A stretch of 64,000 nt of DNA from JBHIKY01 sp042139015 (GTDB taxonomy: Bacteria; Bacillota; Bacilli; Bacillales; Marinococcaceae). Of this stretch, positions 25,140 through 34,708 are shown piece after piece. How positions within the stretch are numbered: position 1 is the first letter of the stretch; each line of letters begins with the position of its first letter. Under the pieces are notes generated by a model, which saw nothing but the letters and a program-made list of their open reading frames with translations, was not told the DNA's origin and did not search any database. The DNA lies in assembly GCF_042139015.1 (NCBI RefSeq), contig NZ_JBHIKY010000011.1, positions 62,001-126,000 on the forward strand. Reading direction: 5' to 3'. The translations under genes were made by a program, and so were the position numbers.

Positions 25140-26177
25140 TTAAAAGGAATCCACATCCCCCTGAGTGATCCACCAGCTGTCTTTTTCCATAAAGCTGCTG
25201 GTTTCTTGTAAAAAGTGAGCTACGATCGGCATTGGTTGATCCTTTTCTTTGAAAGCTCCCCGCTTTAAGGAGCGGGCTGCCTCTGTTTCAGGCAGGACCC
25301 ATGTTTGAATATAGGCAGTATTCTTTAATTGCTCTAGTGCAGCCGTTACTAAATAGTCCCATATATGGTCCTCCGGATAAGCAAGCCAGTCGACGATGCT
25401 TCCAATATAAACGCTGCCTTTCGATGTTGTTTTTGTCTCTTTTTTTACCACAACGAAGCCTTTCAATTCCCTATTGTTCCATAATGCCAGTAGCTTATAG
25501 CTATTTTCAGGATGGCTGAAATAGCGCCATTTTAAGAAGTCAGCGTCTCTTTTCAGCATCACAGGACGGAGACTTTTTAGATCCTCAGCAAGTTTATCAA
25601 ATGAGCTGTCGATATTGTCAGCCTCCTCCACTGTCCATCCAGGAGAAAGTGTTTTCGTCACTCGTGCATATTTTACTTTCTTAAACAATTCACCGGCCGG
25701 AATAAATGGCTTTGCCGCTTTTAAAAATGCTCCCGCCAAAGCTGCAGGATTCGTAATAAGGGTGTATCTGGAAATATTCCCGATGTGAACTGCACCAGTG
25801 TATGAAATTAGTAAATCTTTCGCTTTTTCCGCTGGAAATCCATATAAAAGAAATATTCCTTCTTCTGTTGCTTTCGCGATCATCTTTTCATTCAGCCTCT
25901 TATATATTCCACGCCCGCGTGCGTCCGGGTCGACCATCGTATCAATTCTCAAGCCGATTTTTTTTTCGACTCCTTCGATATAGGCCGCACTTACCCACAG
26001 CGAAATATGGCCGATAATAGTGTTGTTTTCTTCAAATACGAACGCCCATGGACGGGCTTCATGCATCCGTCCCTTAAATTTCCAATCCCAGACCGAGCGG
26101 GTGCGCTCCTTCTGAAATACCTTCGTAAACAAAGCCTGAATCTGCTGTTCATCTCCCGGCTGATACTCTCTAATCAT
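25140..26177 (-). CDS. GNAT acetyltransferase of the first polysaccharide cluster
   Basis: The 345-residue protein has an N-terminal GNAT domain. It begins MIREYQPGDEQQIQALFTKV and carries the acetyl-CoA loop VDPDARGRGIYKRLNEKMI near residue 85. The second half has VMLKRDADFLKWRYFSHPEN, a segment seen in Acetyltransf_9-type proteins of exopolysaccharide clusters. It would N- or O-acetylate an amino sugar or glycan. It overlaps the polymerase-like gene by four bases (ATGA), so the two are translationally coupled. Confidence 0.82.
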   Translation of the reverse strand: MIREYQPGDEQQIQALFTKVFQKERTRSVWDWKFKGRMHEARPWAFVFEENNTIIGHISLWVSAAYIEGVEKKIGLRIDTMVDPDARGRGIYKRLNEKMIAKATEEGIFLLYGFPAEKAKDLLISYTGAVHIGNISRYTLITNPAALAGAFLKAAKPFIPAGELFKKVKYARVTKTLSPGWTVEEADNIDSSFDKLAEDLKSLRPVMLKRDADFLKWRYFSHPENSYKLLALWNNRELKGFVVVKKETKTTSKGSVYIGSIVDWLAYPEDHIWDYLVTAALEQLKNTAYIQTWVLPETEAARSLKRGAFKEKDQPMPIVAHFLQETSSFMEKDSWWITQGDVDSF

Positions 26178-27562
26178 ACGTTGTTTCCTCGATTTTTCTT
26201 CGCAGCAAGCGTATAAAGGTAGCCGATAAATATGGCTAAATAGATTGCCGGCGCTGGAGAGGAAAGGACATGCCCCGCGACAAACCCCGCGCCAAGTCCA
26301 ATGCAGGCACCAAGCCCAATAAACAACAGAGGAAAGTCGACCTGGCCGAATCGTGCCTTTATGATGTGCTTGACGATAATGGAGCCGATTGTCGCAAGCG
26401 GAAGCATTAAGATGACAAATCCAATGACCCCGAAGTTAAAGAACCAGTCGAAAAAGTCCATTTCTACAAATTTAGAGGAGGTTTCGTAATTTCCTCCTCT
26501 CCCCATCCCAAGGAGCTGCTGGGATAGCGGAGCGTTCTCATAGTAGTACACAAGATTTCCAAAGAACTCATCCCTGCCGTTCAATACGAGCATCTGCAGA
26601 GGGCTGTAGCTCTGCTCTTCCTCCGGGACATCCTCCTCCGGAACATCTCCCTCGCTCTCCGGCGGTGCTTCCTCTTCTCCGCCGCCTTCTTCCTCGTCTC
26701 CGCTGCCCAAATTCTCAAAAATTGGACCGACTGCTAAATCCAAATTGTTACCGACTGCTGAAACAGGCACAGTGACGGCCGTAATGACAATCATTGATAC
26801 TACGATGACCACATTCGTAAACCGTTTATGCTTAACGGCTTCAAATATTGTATAAAAAAGTGCCAGCCCAAGCACAAATATCAGCCCGCCGAAAGCGGCT
26901 TTCGTTCCAATTGTGAGCATCGACCATCCCATTAATATAATGAACGGAAGCAGAATCATTTTAACCGCTGTTGTTCTGCGCTGCAGGTAATATAGAAACG
27001 CCGCACAAAAGCCCATAGCCAGAATGGCACTTAATTCATTCCCAGAAAAAAACCAGCCGGAGTGGCCCTGCCTCGCAAGCATATCGTAGCTGTCTTTTCC
27101 CGTTCCTGTAAGCTGAGCGATAAACATGATCAAGCTGATAAACGCCATGTTGATAAATATGTACTGCTGAACCTTCGACAGCCAGTTTTCCTTAAAGCTG
27201 ATGTTATAAATAACAGTTATGTATACGAGCAGCATCACTAGGAAGTAAGCTGTCTTAAATATGTAATTTAATTCTGCAGGAATCGACATGGGATCTTTAA
27301 AAATTAAATTGTTGCCAAAGTGAAGTCCCAGATAGATAAACAGGACAGCGAGGTATGTAACAGAAAATTTCTTCCACCGTCCTTTACTCAGCCCCATTAA
27401 ATAAACAAAACCAGCCAGAATGGCTGCTACACGTAAAAGCGAGGATATTGGAATATTAAAATAGGCCAACACATCGATAAGCGGCTGGATTAGTATAAAA
27501 AGCAGAAACGATGTCTCCAGCATGCGATGCAAATTTCTATTGTTAGATAAATCTAAAAGCAT
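26174..27562 (-). CDS. O-antigen ligase / polymerase-like membrane protein
   Basis: The 462-residue protein has about 12 helices and a large, very acidic loop near residues 295-325 (GSGDEEEGGGEEEAPPESEG), followed by a glycine-rich GMGRGGNYE. The layout, with a big extracellular loop between late helices, fits the Wzy/WaaL (PF13425) group, which polymerises or attaches glycans outside the membrane. The start at 27562 is preceded by GGGAGG; the longer frame to 27628 runs into the upstream gene. The acidic loop fits a high-salt environment (inference). Confidence 0.78.
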   Translation of the reverse strand: MLLDLSNNRNLHRMLETSFLLFILIQPLIDVLAYFNIPISSLLRVAAILAGFVYLMGLSKGRWKKFSVTYLAVLFIYLGLHFGNNLIFKDPMSIPAELNYIFKTAYFLVMLLVYITVIYNISFKENWLSKVQQYIFINMAFISLIMFIAQLTGTGKDSYDMLARQGHSGWFFSGNELSAILAMGFCAAFLYYLQRRTTAVKMILLPFIILMGWSMLTIGTKAAFGGLIFVLGLALFYTIFEAVKHKRFTNVVIVVSMIVITAVTVPVSAVGNNLDLAVGPIFENLGSGDEEEGGGEEEAPPESEGDVPEEDVPEEEQSYSPLQMLVLNGRDEFFGNLVYYYENAPLSQQLLGMGRGGNYETSSKFVEMDFFDWFFNFGVIGFVILMLPLATIGSIIVKHIIKARFGQVDFPLLFIGLGACIGLGAGFVAGHVLSSPAPAIYLAIFIGYLYTLAAKKNRGNNV

Positions 27563-27584
27563 GGAGTGTGCCTCCCTAGTTTGA

Positions 27585-28502
27585 TTAATGGTTTTTTTCG
27601 ATGTGTCCGGCAGCATGTGCAGAGGCATTCCGGTATATATCTTTTTTCAAATGATAATTTTTAAATAAGGCCCACAGAAGAGTGTCCGTTCGATTCGCCT
27701 GTTTGAAAATTTTCGAGAAGTTATAATTCTGATTTTTTATAGCTTCAATCTTATGAATGAACTCTACTTTATTACTTTCAATAAATACTTCTGCGTATTC
27801 AGGAAGATTATCTTTAATTAAATATCTTTTTAGTCGGTTCAGCTCTAAAAATCCACTGAAGTCGATTGTCTGCGAGGCAAAGATGTTGATTGCTTTCTGC
27901 TTGACCTCCATGCTCTCGGAAATGTCCACCACACAGTTAATTTCTCCAGGCGGAATCGGGCAGTTTATCTCATACATCCGCACCGCATAGTCTTTTTCTG
28001 TCTGCTTTAGTGTATCAGCTAGGAGCTCGGCTGTAACAATATGGTCATGATGAGCATCGACAATGGTCGTAGTGTAAATCAAATCAGGATCAAACTCGTT
28101 AATAATCTGTAACAGCTTCTCCTGTGAGTCCGGGGTGCTCTCCACTTTGCTGTCCGGAAAATCAAAATAGTGAACGTGTGAAATCCCAAGAATATCTTTT
28201 ACTTTTGCCATTTCTTTTTTGCGGATCTGTGTTAATTCAGATTTATCCAGCTCACTGCGGCTGTTGGAGCCGTCAGTAATGAGCGCACAGCGGACTTCCG
28301 ATCCCTGATTTACATGATTTTTTATCGTCCCGCCGGCCCCAATCGTTTCATCGTCCACGTGAGGAACTAAAACCAGCACTTTTTGATCGTTCTCCAGGCT
28401 GGTTAATTGCTTATTCTGATTATAGTGCCGCTTTAACACTGCTCTCGTAAGCGGCAGTAATCTGGGGCCTACTATTCTAATTAATAGTTGCTTTAAGTTC
28501 AT
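27585..28502 (-). CDS. PIG-L (LmbE-like) deacetylase
   Basis: The 305-residue protein has VLVLVPHVDDETIGAGGTI (the PHxDDE zinc site) near residues 45-60 and VDAHHDHIVTAELL (second zinc ligand group) near residue 155. PIG-L enzymes remove acetyl groups from N-acetylglucosamine-type sugars or related conjugates, using zinc. It is the first gene of the operon that continues with the polymerase-like gene after 22 bases and with the GNAT, giving a deacetylase/acetyltransferase pair in the same unit. Confidence 0.88.
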   Translation of the reverse strand: MNLKQLLIRIVGPRLLPLTRAVLKRHYNQNKQLTSLENDQKVLVLVPHVDDETIGAGGTIKNHVNQGSEVRCALITDGSNSRSELDKSELTQIRKKEMAKVKDILGISHVHYFDFPDSKVESTPDSQEKLLQIINEFDPDLIYTTTIVDAHHDHIVTAELLADTLKQTEKDYAVRMYEINCPIPPGEINCVVDISESMEVKQKAINIFASQTIDFSGFLELNRLKRYLIKDNLPEYAEVFIESNKVEFIHKIEAIKNQNYNFSKIFKQANRTDTLLWALFKNYHLKKDIYRNASAHAAGHIEKNH

Positions 28503-29079
28503 CGGTAGTATTCTCCTTGTTTTTCTCTTTAATGAACCTGTTCCTTCAAATTAATAATTGTCCTCACGTGAAAGCTGTCCGTAGACCAGAATGAATTTGG
28601 ATTCACTCGTTATATCCCTGCTGGTAATGCGTGATCTCTCCGCCGTTGAAAATACAATTAAAGAAAACCATACTCCCGCCGATATCCATTAGCAGCCAGA
28701 CTTTTTCTTCCATTATAAGTAGACATTTACCGAACCAAAATAAAATAAGCCATCCGGCTAAAAAAGTATATGTATAAAACCCTTCCTTACGGAAGAAAGC
28801 ATTTTGAAAAAATGAATCATTATCTTATTTTATCACACTATCTTTTTTTCATTAATCATTCTACCATAAAAATGTTTACTGTCTAGTCGGGAAACACGAA
28901 ACGTAATGCGATAATAACACACATAAGACCATATTTATGCCGCTGATCCTTCCGCGGATTCTATTAAATGTTACATCATTTATACTTTGTCTGCTATAAT
29001 ACTTCTGTGCTCAAATATCTACCCATTTCTGACTTAAGATACGCTTAAGGATGATGGAAAAATGAAAGGGAAATAATGC
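28503..29079. other. Divergent intergenic region, no clear gene
   Basis: This gap separates two divergently transcribed genes and should hold two promoters. A 36-codon frame on the minus strand (ATG at about 28714, MEEKVWLLMDIGGSM) lacks a ribosome binding site and is probably chance. No terminator or repeat module was found. Confidence 0.4.
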
Positions 29080-30810
29080 ATGAAATATAAATTACTGCTG
29101 CTACTCACAAGTGCAGCGCTGGGTCTTTTCAGCAGCGCAGCGCTCATCACCTGGATGCAGTCCCCCGGTGATGCCTCTTTCATGAAAATATTCGTTTACA
29201 CCATGGGCAGTACTGCCTTTTTTTATTTGTTTTTCATGATAGATGCTTTTAACAAACTGACCGAGTTTCTAAAAAAACCGCTTTATCTCTCAGCCAGCTT
29301 CTTTTTTTCATTACTTTTCTTAATAAGCCTGATGGGAGAGCCAGATCATATTTTAACCAGGCCATGGTACTTGGCTGTCCCAATATTTCTATCTGTATTT
29401 GCGGTTCTGTTTGTCTTTTCCGCCACACTTATTTATTCAGTCATTCACTATAAAAAAGAAGTCTTACCGCTAAATAGCCCTAAACTGAAAATATTTCTGT
29501 ACGCTGTTCCTTGTTGTCTCGTATGGCTCGTTTACTGGGCAAGCTTCTTTCCCGGCAATATGAGTCCAGATTCTTTTAATCATTGGAATCAAATTACTTC
29601 GCAGGAGTTTTCCAACTGGCATCCAGTCGTGTACACATGGCTGATGATTGCGCTTCACAGTATCTGGGCTTCTCCGGCTGTCATGGGACTTTTTCAAATA
29701 CTGCTGCTTGCTTCTATCATTGGGTACGGGGTTCACACTTTAGGTAAAGCCGGCATCAAACGCTGGATTCTTTGGACATTGGTCGGGCTTTACGCTCTCG
29801 CTCCGATGAACGGTATTTTCCCAGTGACGCTGTGGAAGGATGTTATATATAACGCGGCGCTGCTTCTTTTTACTATTATCATGGCAAATATTGTTCTCAG
29901 CAGAGGAACGTGGATCACAAAATATTCTCATATGCTTTTGTTATTCGTAACGGCGTTAGCGATTGCATTATTTCGAAATAACGGCTTTCCGATTGTCCTA
30001 ATCATGCTCGTACTCTTATTAATTGCTTACCGCCCCTATTTCCGCCAGCTGCTTGGCGCCGGTGCTGCTGTCATTGGAGTCTATATCATTATTACTGTGC
30101 CCCTGTTTCAGGCGCTGGATGTAAAATCGGCGAATGCAACCGAATCGTTAAGCATGCCGATCCAGCAGATTGCAAGGACGATTTCCGAGGATGGTAACCT
30201 CTCAGCTGAGCAGAGCGAATATTTATCGTCGATTCTTCCACTCGAGCTCTGGGAAGAAAATTATGATCCTTATATTACAGATGATATTAAATTTCACGAG
30301 GAATACAACAGTGACATTATTTTGAATGATTTTAGCGGATTTTTAAAAACATGGGCATCAGTTGTATTAAATAACCCAATCATTGCGCTGGAGGCGTACG
30401 CCAAGCAGACCTCCCTGGCCTGGCAGATTAATGAGCCGGAGGATGGTTACACCAGTGAGTATAGTATTGGTATTACGGATAATGAGGAGGGATTAGAACC
30501 TGCTCCACTGCTAACTGGGATGAATGAAAGATTGACCGAATGGCTTGATTATTCACGCGGTGAATTTATCGAGATATTCTGGCGCCCCGCCGCCTTCACG
30601 CTGCTGATTCTTTTGTTTTCCTTTTCGAGCTCTGCTCATAACGGCTGGAAAGCCTGGCTGGTGGCAATGCCGGTGCTTCTGAATACAGGAACAATTCTTG
30701 CCGGCCTCCCTGCACAGGACTTTCGTTATCTCTTTGGCAACGCACTCGTTTTATTTTTCATTATTACCTTTTCCTTTGTTCACTTTTCGGGAAAAAAAGA
30801 TCCAGTATAA
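29080..30810 (+). CDS. DUF6020 family large membrane protein
   Basis: The 576-residue protein has about 13 hydrophobic helices. A conserved-looking FFPGNMSPDSFNHWNQ and WHPVVYTWLMIALH segment lies near residues 160-190, typical of the DUF6020 family. An extracellular loop of about 110 residues (residues 350-470) contains DDIKFHEEYNSD and a run of acidic residues. The family resembles glycosyltransferase-C proteins such as those that move sugars from lipid carriers; this role is inferred. It is a single gene divergent from the deacetylase operon, near the surface-polymer genes. Confidence 0.7.
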   Translation: MKYKLLLLLTSAALGLFSSAALITWMQSPGDASFMKIFVYTMGSTAFFYLFFMIDAFNKLTEFLKKPLYLSASFFFSLLFLISLMGEPDHILTRPWYLAVPIFLSVFAVLFVFSATLIYSVIHYKKEVLPLNSPKLKIFLYAVPCCLVWLVYWASFFPGNMSPDSFNHWNQITSQEFSNWHPVVYTWLMIALHSIWASPAVMGLFQILLLASIIGYGVHTLGKAGIKRWILWTLVGLYALAPMNGIFPVTLWKDVIYNAALLLFTIIMANIVLSRGTWITKYSHMLLLFVTALAIALFRNNGFPIVLIMLVLLLIAYRPYFRQLLGAGAAVIGVYIIITVPLFQALDVKSANATESLSMPIQQIARTISEDGNLSAEQSEYLSSILPLELWEENYDPYITDDIKFHEEYNSDIILNDFSGFLKTWASVVLNNPIIALEAYAKQTSLAWQINEPEDGYTSEYSIGITDNEEGLEPAPLLTGMNERLTEWLDYSRGEFIEIFWRPAAFTLLILLFSFSSSAHNGWKAWLVAMPVLLNTGTILAGLPAQDFRYLFGNALVLFFIITFSFVHFSGKKDPV

Positions 30811-30816
30811 ATGAAA

Positions 30817-31038
30817 GGGGCTGTGGCAAAAGCTCCTTTTTATAGAAAAAGTAGTATCCTAAATAGAAGATAAGCAGGGGACAAGTCCGAAGACTCCAGT
30901 GGGAAGAGCAGCGGCTGAAGATCCGCCGGGCGCGGGTTTCGCCCGGTTAGCTGAAGCGCTGCCCACGGAAAGCGAAGGACTTGTCCCCTGCTTTTTTTAC
31001 CATGCAAAAGGGGCGAGTATCACTTATGATACAGCCCC
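30817..31038. repeat. Long intergenic palindromic repeat with nested hairpins
   Basis: GGGGCTGT (30817-30824) and ACAGCCCC (31031-31038) form outer arms. Inside, a 17-base-pair stem AAGCAGGGGACAAGTCC / GGACTTGTCCCCTGCTT (30872-30888, 30977-30993) ends in TTTTTTT and encloses CCGGGCG/CGCCCGG. It contains the same CGAAGACTCC and CGGAAAGCGAAG words as the 19.5-kb repeat. It lies between convergent genes and can act as a terminator. Confidence 0.8.
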
Positions 31039-31106
31039 TGCGAAAATTGGTGAATTGTTAAAAATACATTCCTTTCGAAAGTGCAGGCGAGAGCCTCTTT
31101 CAAATT

Positions 31107-31664
31107 TTAGAGGCTGCCTTTTCCTCTGTACTCCATCAGCCAGCAGTCCCGATACTCCCCTTCGTGCCACTCATGCTTTAGAAGTGGCTTAACGATGACA
31201 AATCCACTTTTTTCATAGCATCGCAGCGCTCTCTTATTCCATTGCTGAGGATCCATAACGATCAGCTCTGCCTGCATTTCTTCTATTAAATACGCCGACA
31301 TCGCTTGTACTAATGCTGTCCCAATTCCTTTGTTCTGATAATGAGCTTCTCCAATAAATTGATCCATTCCATATATGGCCTTCGAATTGTCGGTTATGTG
31401 ATAGAGTTTTTTTGTCGGTTCATCTACTAAATAATATTGAATGTAGCCAATGGGATGATCATGATATTCAACGATACATCTGAACATCCCCTCTTCATCT
31501 CGGTAAAATTCCTTCATTATTTTGTCCATCGAAAAAGGATGATCGCGCCCTTCATAATATTTAAGCACGAAAGGGTCATTAAGCCATTTTTCTAAAATTG
31601 GACGTTCCTGCATGGTGAGGCTGCGAACGACCAAGCTTTTGCTGCGAAATATTTCCTTACCCAC
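31107..31664 (-). CDS. AAC(6')-like aminoglycoside N-acetyltransferase
   Basis: The 185-residue GNAT protein has the aminoglycoside 6'-N-acetyltransferase landmarks (Acetyltransf_8, PF13523): KYYEGRDHPFS near residue 40, CIVEYHDHPIGYIQYYLVD, YGMDQFIGEAHYQNKGIGTA with the acetyl-CoA loop, RCYEKSGF and EWHEGEYRDCWLMEY at the end. Close relatives acetylate the 6' amine of kanamycin-type drugs. There is no sign of a mobile element, so it may be an ancestral chromosomal enzyme with another natural substrate. Its operon partner is the DUF2339 gene 20 bases upstream. Confidence 0.8.
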   Translation of the reverse strand: MGKEIFRSKSLVVRSLTMQERPILEKWLNDPFVLKYYEGRDHPFSMDKIMKEFYRDEEGMFRCIVEYHDHPIGYIQYYLVDEPTKKLYHITDNSKAIYGMDQFIGEAHYQNKGIGTALVQAMSAYLIEEMQAELIVMDPQQWNKRALRCYEKSGFVIVKPLLKHEWHEGEYRDCWLMEYRGKGSL

Positions 31665-31684
31665 ATTTCTGTCTCCCTTTTATT

Positions 31685-33322
31685 TTAATCATCGGTGGTA
31701 CGACTACTGTAAAAAAATCTCGACAGTAATACTCCAATACCACCTAGTACAATAAACAGCAGAGCCCGGACTATCAGCGTGACTTCGGATATATCGATGA
31801 AAAAAACCTTGGCGAGCGTTCCGAACAAAAGCCCTAGACCAAACAGACGAAATAGACTGTTATTTTTCCAGAATCCTGCTAAGATACAGATTGCGGCAAA
31901 CATTATCCACGAAAAGGATAAAGAATACAGCCACACTTCTTCGGCTGAGCGTATTGTCACAGCGTGCACAAAGAAGCTGACATAGCTTAGTAAGAGTAAT
32001 AGCAATGCAATTTCAAATGCATAAAATTGACGTAAATATTTTTCATTTAACGAGAAAATGTGCCCTGCAGCGTAAAGAGCAGCAACACTTACCAATACAG
32101 CCGCCCAGTTAACATGTTCTGTCGAGTAAAGTTCAAACGGTACGTGATAAGTGAGCAGCAGCACACTTAGGATAAGAGTACTGAGACCGAGCCCGCTTTG
32201 AAAACGGGAGCCAAGCTTTAAGCCCAGCGATATGGAAACTGCTCCCGTCACCGCCAGCGTCCCCGTAAATACATCGTCGAAATACCTCAGCACCAGCGCA
32301 AGGATCGAAAATACAGCAGCTGCAAGCAGCACTGCTGTCAACGAAGTGTTGTGCCCTTTCCTGTATGCAGCCCCGGCTCCAAGCAGGTGAACAGCAAGCA
32401 GTAAAGTTGTTATCCACGCAAATGTCTGGTCGGAGAAATGCATGGCTGCCCAGGCAGTTAAAAGGACAAATTGAGAAAATAACACCCCAGTTTGATGAGC
32501 GGGGTAGTGCTTCCATTTGAACATAACGACCGCAAGAAGAGCATGCTGAATCAGCAGTCCTCCGTACAGGAAATACGTTTCAGCGTTCGAGTCTGTCCAG
32601 GAAACCGGAAAATAAACGACATACAATGCGGCGATCGAGAGATAAAATAGTACCAAAAACCTATAACGAACCGCTACCGCAAAAAACAACACATACATGA
32701 CCCATTCGTACGCCGCATAGAAGAAGATATTCGCTTCATTACTGTCGATTAGGATGGGGTTTAGAAACCCGCCGGCTGCAGCGAGTACGGCTAAAGCTTG
32801 AGAACGATAATGAATTGTCAGGCTCACAGCTAGTAAAGCAGTACATAAATTGAGCACAAACGCAGCTGGTGCTGGGATCATTTCATATAGAATGTGTCCT
32901 GTATAAGTCGTCAGCGTTGGAATCACAACCGCTGCAGCCAGCAATACCTGCGCAAATGCCGTCGCTCCTTTTCGGTACTGGTGAACACCTGCCAGGAGCA
33001 GACCGGCTGAAACACTATACCCAATCCCGAGAATTAATGGTTCAGTGAGTAATCCATTTTCATACGCTGCTGCAAACGCCCACACAACACCTAACAGCAG
33101 TACAAATAAAAATATTCGCGGAAGCCATACGGTACCGAAATTATCTCCCGTCAATACTTTTGGTTTACTTTCTGTCGCTGTTCCTGATTTTATTACTGAA
33201 TTTTCCCGCTGTGCTGATTCGGCAGCCTTATTTTCTTCCTGACCCCCAGCTGATATCTGCTTCTCCAACTGAGTGACTCTTCGCTCGAGCTCTTCAATCC
33301 TCCGATCTCTTTCATCTGTCAT
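31685..33322 (-). CDS. DUF2339 family polytopic membrane protein
   Basis: The 545-residue protein begins with a coiled coil (RRIEELERRVTQLEKQI) and a low-complexity linker, then PRIFLFVLLLGVVWAFAAAY and about 14-16 further helices up to the C-terminus. This is the DUF2339 layout. The family is unassigned but widespread in bacteria. The upstream gene in the opposite direction is a fatty acid desaturase, and a short gap leads to the downstream acetyltransferase. Function unknown. Confidence 0.8.
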   Translation of the reverse strand: MTDERDRRIEELERRVTQLEKQISAGGQEENKAAESAQRENSVIKSGTATESKPKVLTGDNFGTVWLPRIFLFVLLLGVVWAFAAAYENGLLTEPLILGIGYSVSAGLLLAGVHQYRKGATAFAQVLLAAAVVIPTLTTYTGHILYEMIPAPAAFVLNLCTALLAVSLTIHYRSQALAVLAAAGGFLNPILIDSNEANIFFYAAYEWVMYVLFFAVAVRYRFLVLFYLSIAALYVVYFPVSWTDSNAETYFLYGGLLIQHALLAVVMFKWKHYPAHQTGVLFSQFVLLTAWAAMHFSDQTFAWITTLLLAVHLLGAGAAYRKGHNTSLTAVLLAAAVFSILALVLRYFDDVFTGTLAVTGAVSISLGLKLGSRFQSGLGLSTLILSVLLLTYHVPFELYSTEHVNWAAVLVSVAALYAAGHIFSLNEKYLRQFYAFEIALLLLLLSYVSFFVHAVTIRSAEEVWLYSLSFSWIMFAAICILAGFWKNNSLFRLFGLGLLFGTLAKVFFIDISEVTLIVRALLFIVLGGIGVLLSRFFYSSRTTDD

Positions 33323-33585
33323 TATTTTGACCCCCTAAGTCACATTTTTGGCTTACTATGATCATAGCAGAGCCTGCTTTGTCCTTTACTCTTTTGCATG
33401 ATATTTCCATATTGCTACACAATGTATTGAGGAATGTGACATTTTTTCATAAGGTTTCATCAAATATTAAGACCTGGTTATAATATTTATTGACTGACAG
33501 CTACTTCGTTGTTAAGATTGTGAAGGCTGCGATCCGTCTGAATATTATTACTATATACCAAAAGGTGGAAGAAGGATGCATATTA

Positions 33586-34677
33586 ATGAGTGAATTTCAC
33601 AGCTTTGGCTGGTACGCCTCCCGCATAAAAAAGAAGCTTCCAAAGGAAGTATTCAATCCAGTTCCTGCCCGTCTTTTAGGCGGCCTGGCCTATTTAACCG
33701 TAGTAGTCGCAAGCTTTATTGTCATTGGCCTGTTTGATCTTCACCCCATTCTGAGTGTTTTTTTATCATTAATCATAGGAGCAAGTTTTGCAGCGATGGG
33801 TTTTTTAGGACACGAAATTCTCCACGGCACTGTAGTCCGCAAAAAATGGCTGAAAAACCTGCTTGGCGCGATTGCATTTTGGCCACTCAGTACAGGTCCG
33901 GCACTTTGGACGAAGTGGCATAATTTAACACATCACGTACACACACAGCATGATGAAAAAGACCCTGATGCCTGGCCGACACTCGAAAAGGTTTCTCGGA
34001 TGAAAGGCATACGCAACGTCTATCGTCTGCCACAATCCATTAGGGCTTTTTTTAGCTTTGCATCATTAAGCATTCAATTTACTGCTCATTCTTTGAAAAT
34101 GTTTGGTATTTATATTAAGGACTGCAAAAAGAAAAAGCTGCCGGAGGTGTGTCTGCAGGCGATACTTCCTTGGGCTTCATGGATCGGATTAATGTTTTTA
34201 ATGGGCTTTGAAAAATGGGTATTCGCGTTCCTGCTTCCATTATTTATAGCAAACTTTATCGTGATGGCATATATTTCGACGAATCACCGTCTCAATCCGC
34301 TTGTACCGGTAAATGATCCGCTCGCCAACAGTTTAACAGTAACGGTGCCGCGCTGGGTCGACGTGCTTCACTTTAACTTTTCCTACCATACCGAGCACCA
34401 TTTGTTCCCGGGCATGAGCTCCAAGTATTATCCGCTTGTGAAAGAGCACATTAAAAATATGTGGCCGGAGAAATATCACGAAATGCCGATGGGAAAGGCG
34501 TTAAAAGCACTATGGAAAACGCCGAGGGTCTATTTTGAAAATAACGAATTAGTGGAGCCGTTTGCTGATAAATCCTTCGGCTCCCTGGGAAATGGCCTTG
34601 ATCCTGATAACATTCAATCACAAAGCTATAAGAAAAACAGCAGCTATAAAAATAGCAGCTATAAAAAAATAACCTGA
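33586..34677 (+). CDS. Membrane fatty acid desaturase
   Basis: The 363-residue protein carries the three histidine boxes of membrane desaturases: GHEILHG (HxxxH), HNLTHHVH (HxxHH) and YHTEHHLFPG (HxxHH), with hydrophobic helix pairs around them. Such enzymes put double bonds into acyl chains of phospholipids using two irons, which adjusts membrane fluidity. The ATG at 33586 is preceded by AAGGA at nine bases; an in-frame extension upstream lacks one. The C-terminus has a repeated SYKK/SSYK tail of unknown role. A TATAAT-like -10 (TTATAATATT) lies about 110 bases upstream. Confidence 0.92.
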   Translation: MSEFHSFGWYASRIKKKLPKEVFNPVPARLLGGLAYLTVVVASFIVIGLFDLHPILSVFLSLIIGASFAAMGFLGHEILHGTVVRKKWLKNLLGAIAFWPLSTGPALWTKWHNLTHHVHTQHDEKDPDAWPTLEKVSRMKGIRNVYRLPQSIRAFFSFASLSIQFTAHSLKMFGIYIKDCKKKKLPEVCLQAILPWASWIGLMFLMGFEKWVFAFLLPLFIANFIVMAYISTNHRLNPLVPVNDPLANSLTVTVPRWVDVLHFNFSYHTEHHLFPGMSSKYYPLVKEHIKNMWPEKYHEMPMGKALKALWKTPRVYFENNELVEPFADKSFGSLGNGLDPDNIQSQSYKKNSSYKNSSYKKIT

Positions 34678-34702
34678 TGTGAAAATCACATCAGGTTTTT
34701 TG
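34671..34702 (+). terminator. Intrinsic terminator between convergent genes
   Basis: AACCTGATGTGA and TCACATCAGGTT form a perfect 12-base-pair stem with a four-base loop and T-rich tail. The stop codon of the desaturase lies in the stem. The leftward side is also T-rich, so it may work for both convergent genes. Confidence 0.9.
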
Positions 34703-34708
34703 ACGCTA

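Noticed and set aside
28603..28714. 36-codon minus-strand frame (MEEKVWLLMDIGGSM...)
   Set aside because: No ribosome binding site, no family resemblance, and within normal chance length for a divergent promoter region.
30899..31192. 97-residue plus-strand frame starting ATG at 30899
   Set aside because: It lies in a palindromic GC-rich repeat and runs into the end of the acetyltransferase on the other strand; no ribosome binding site.
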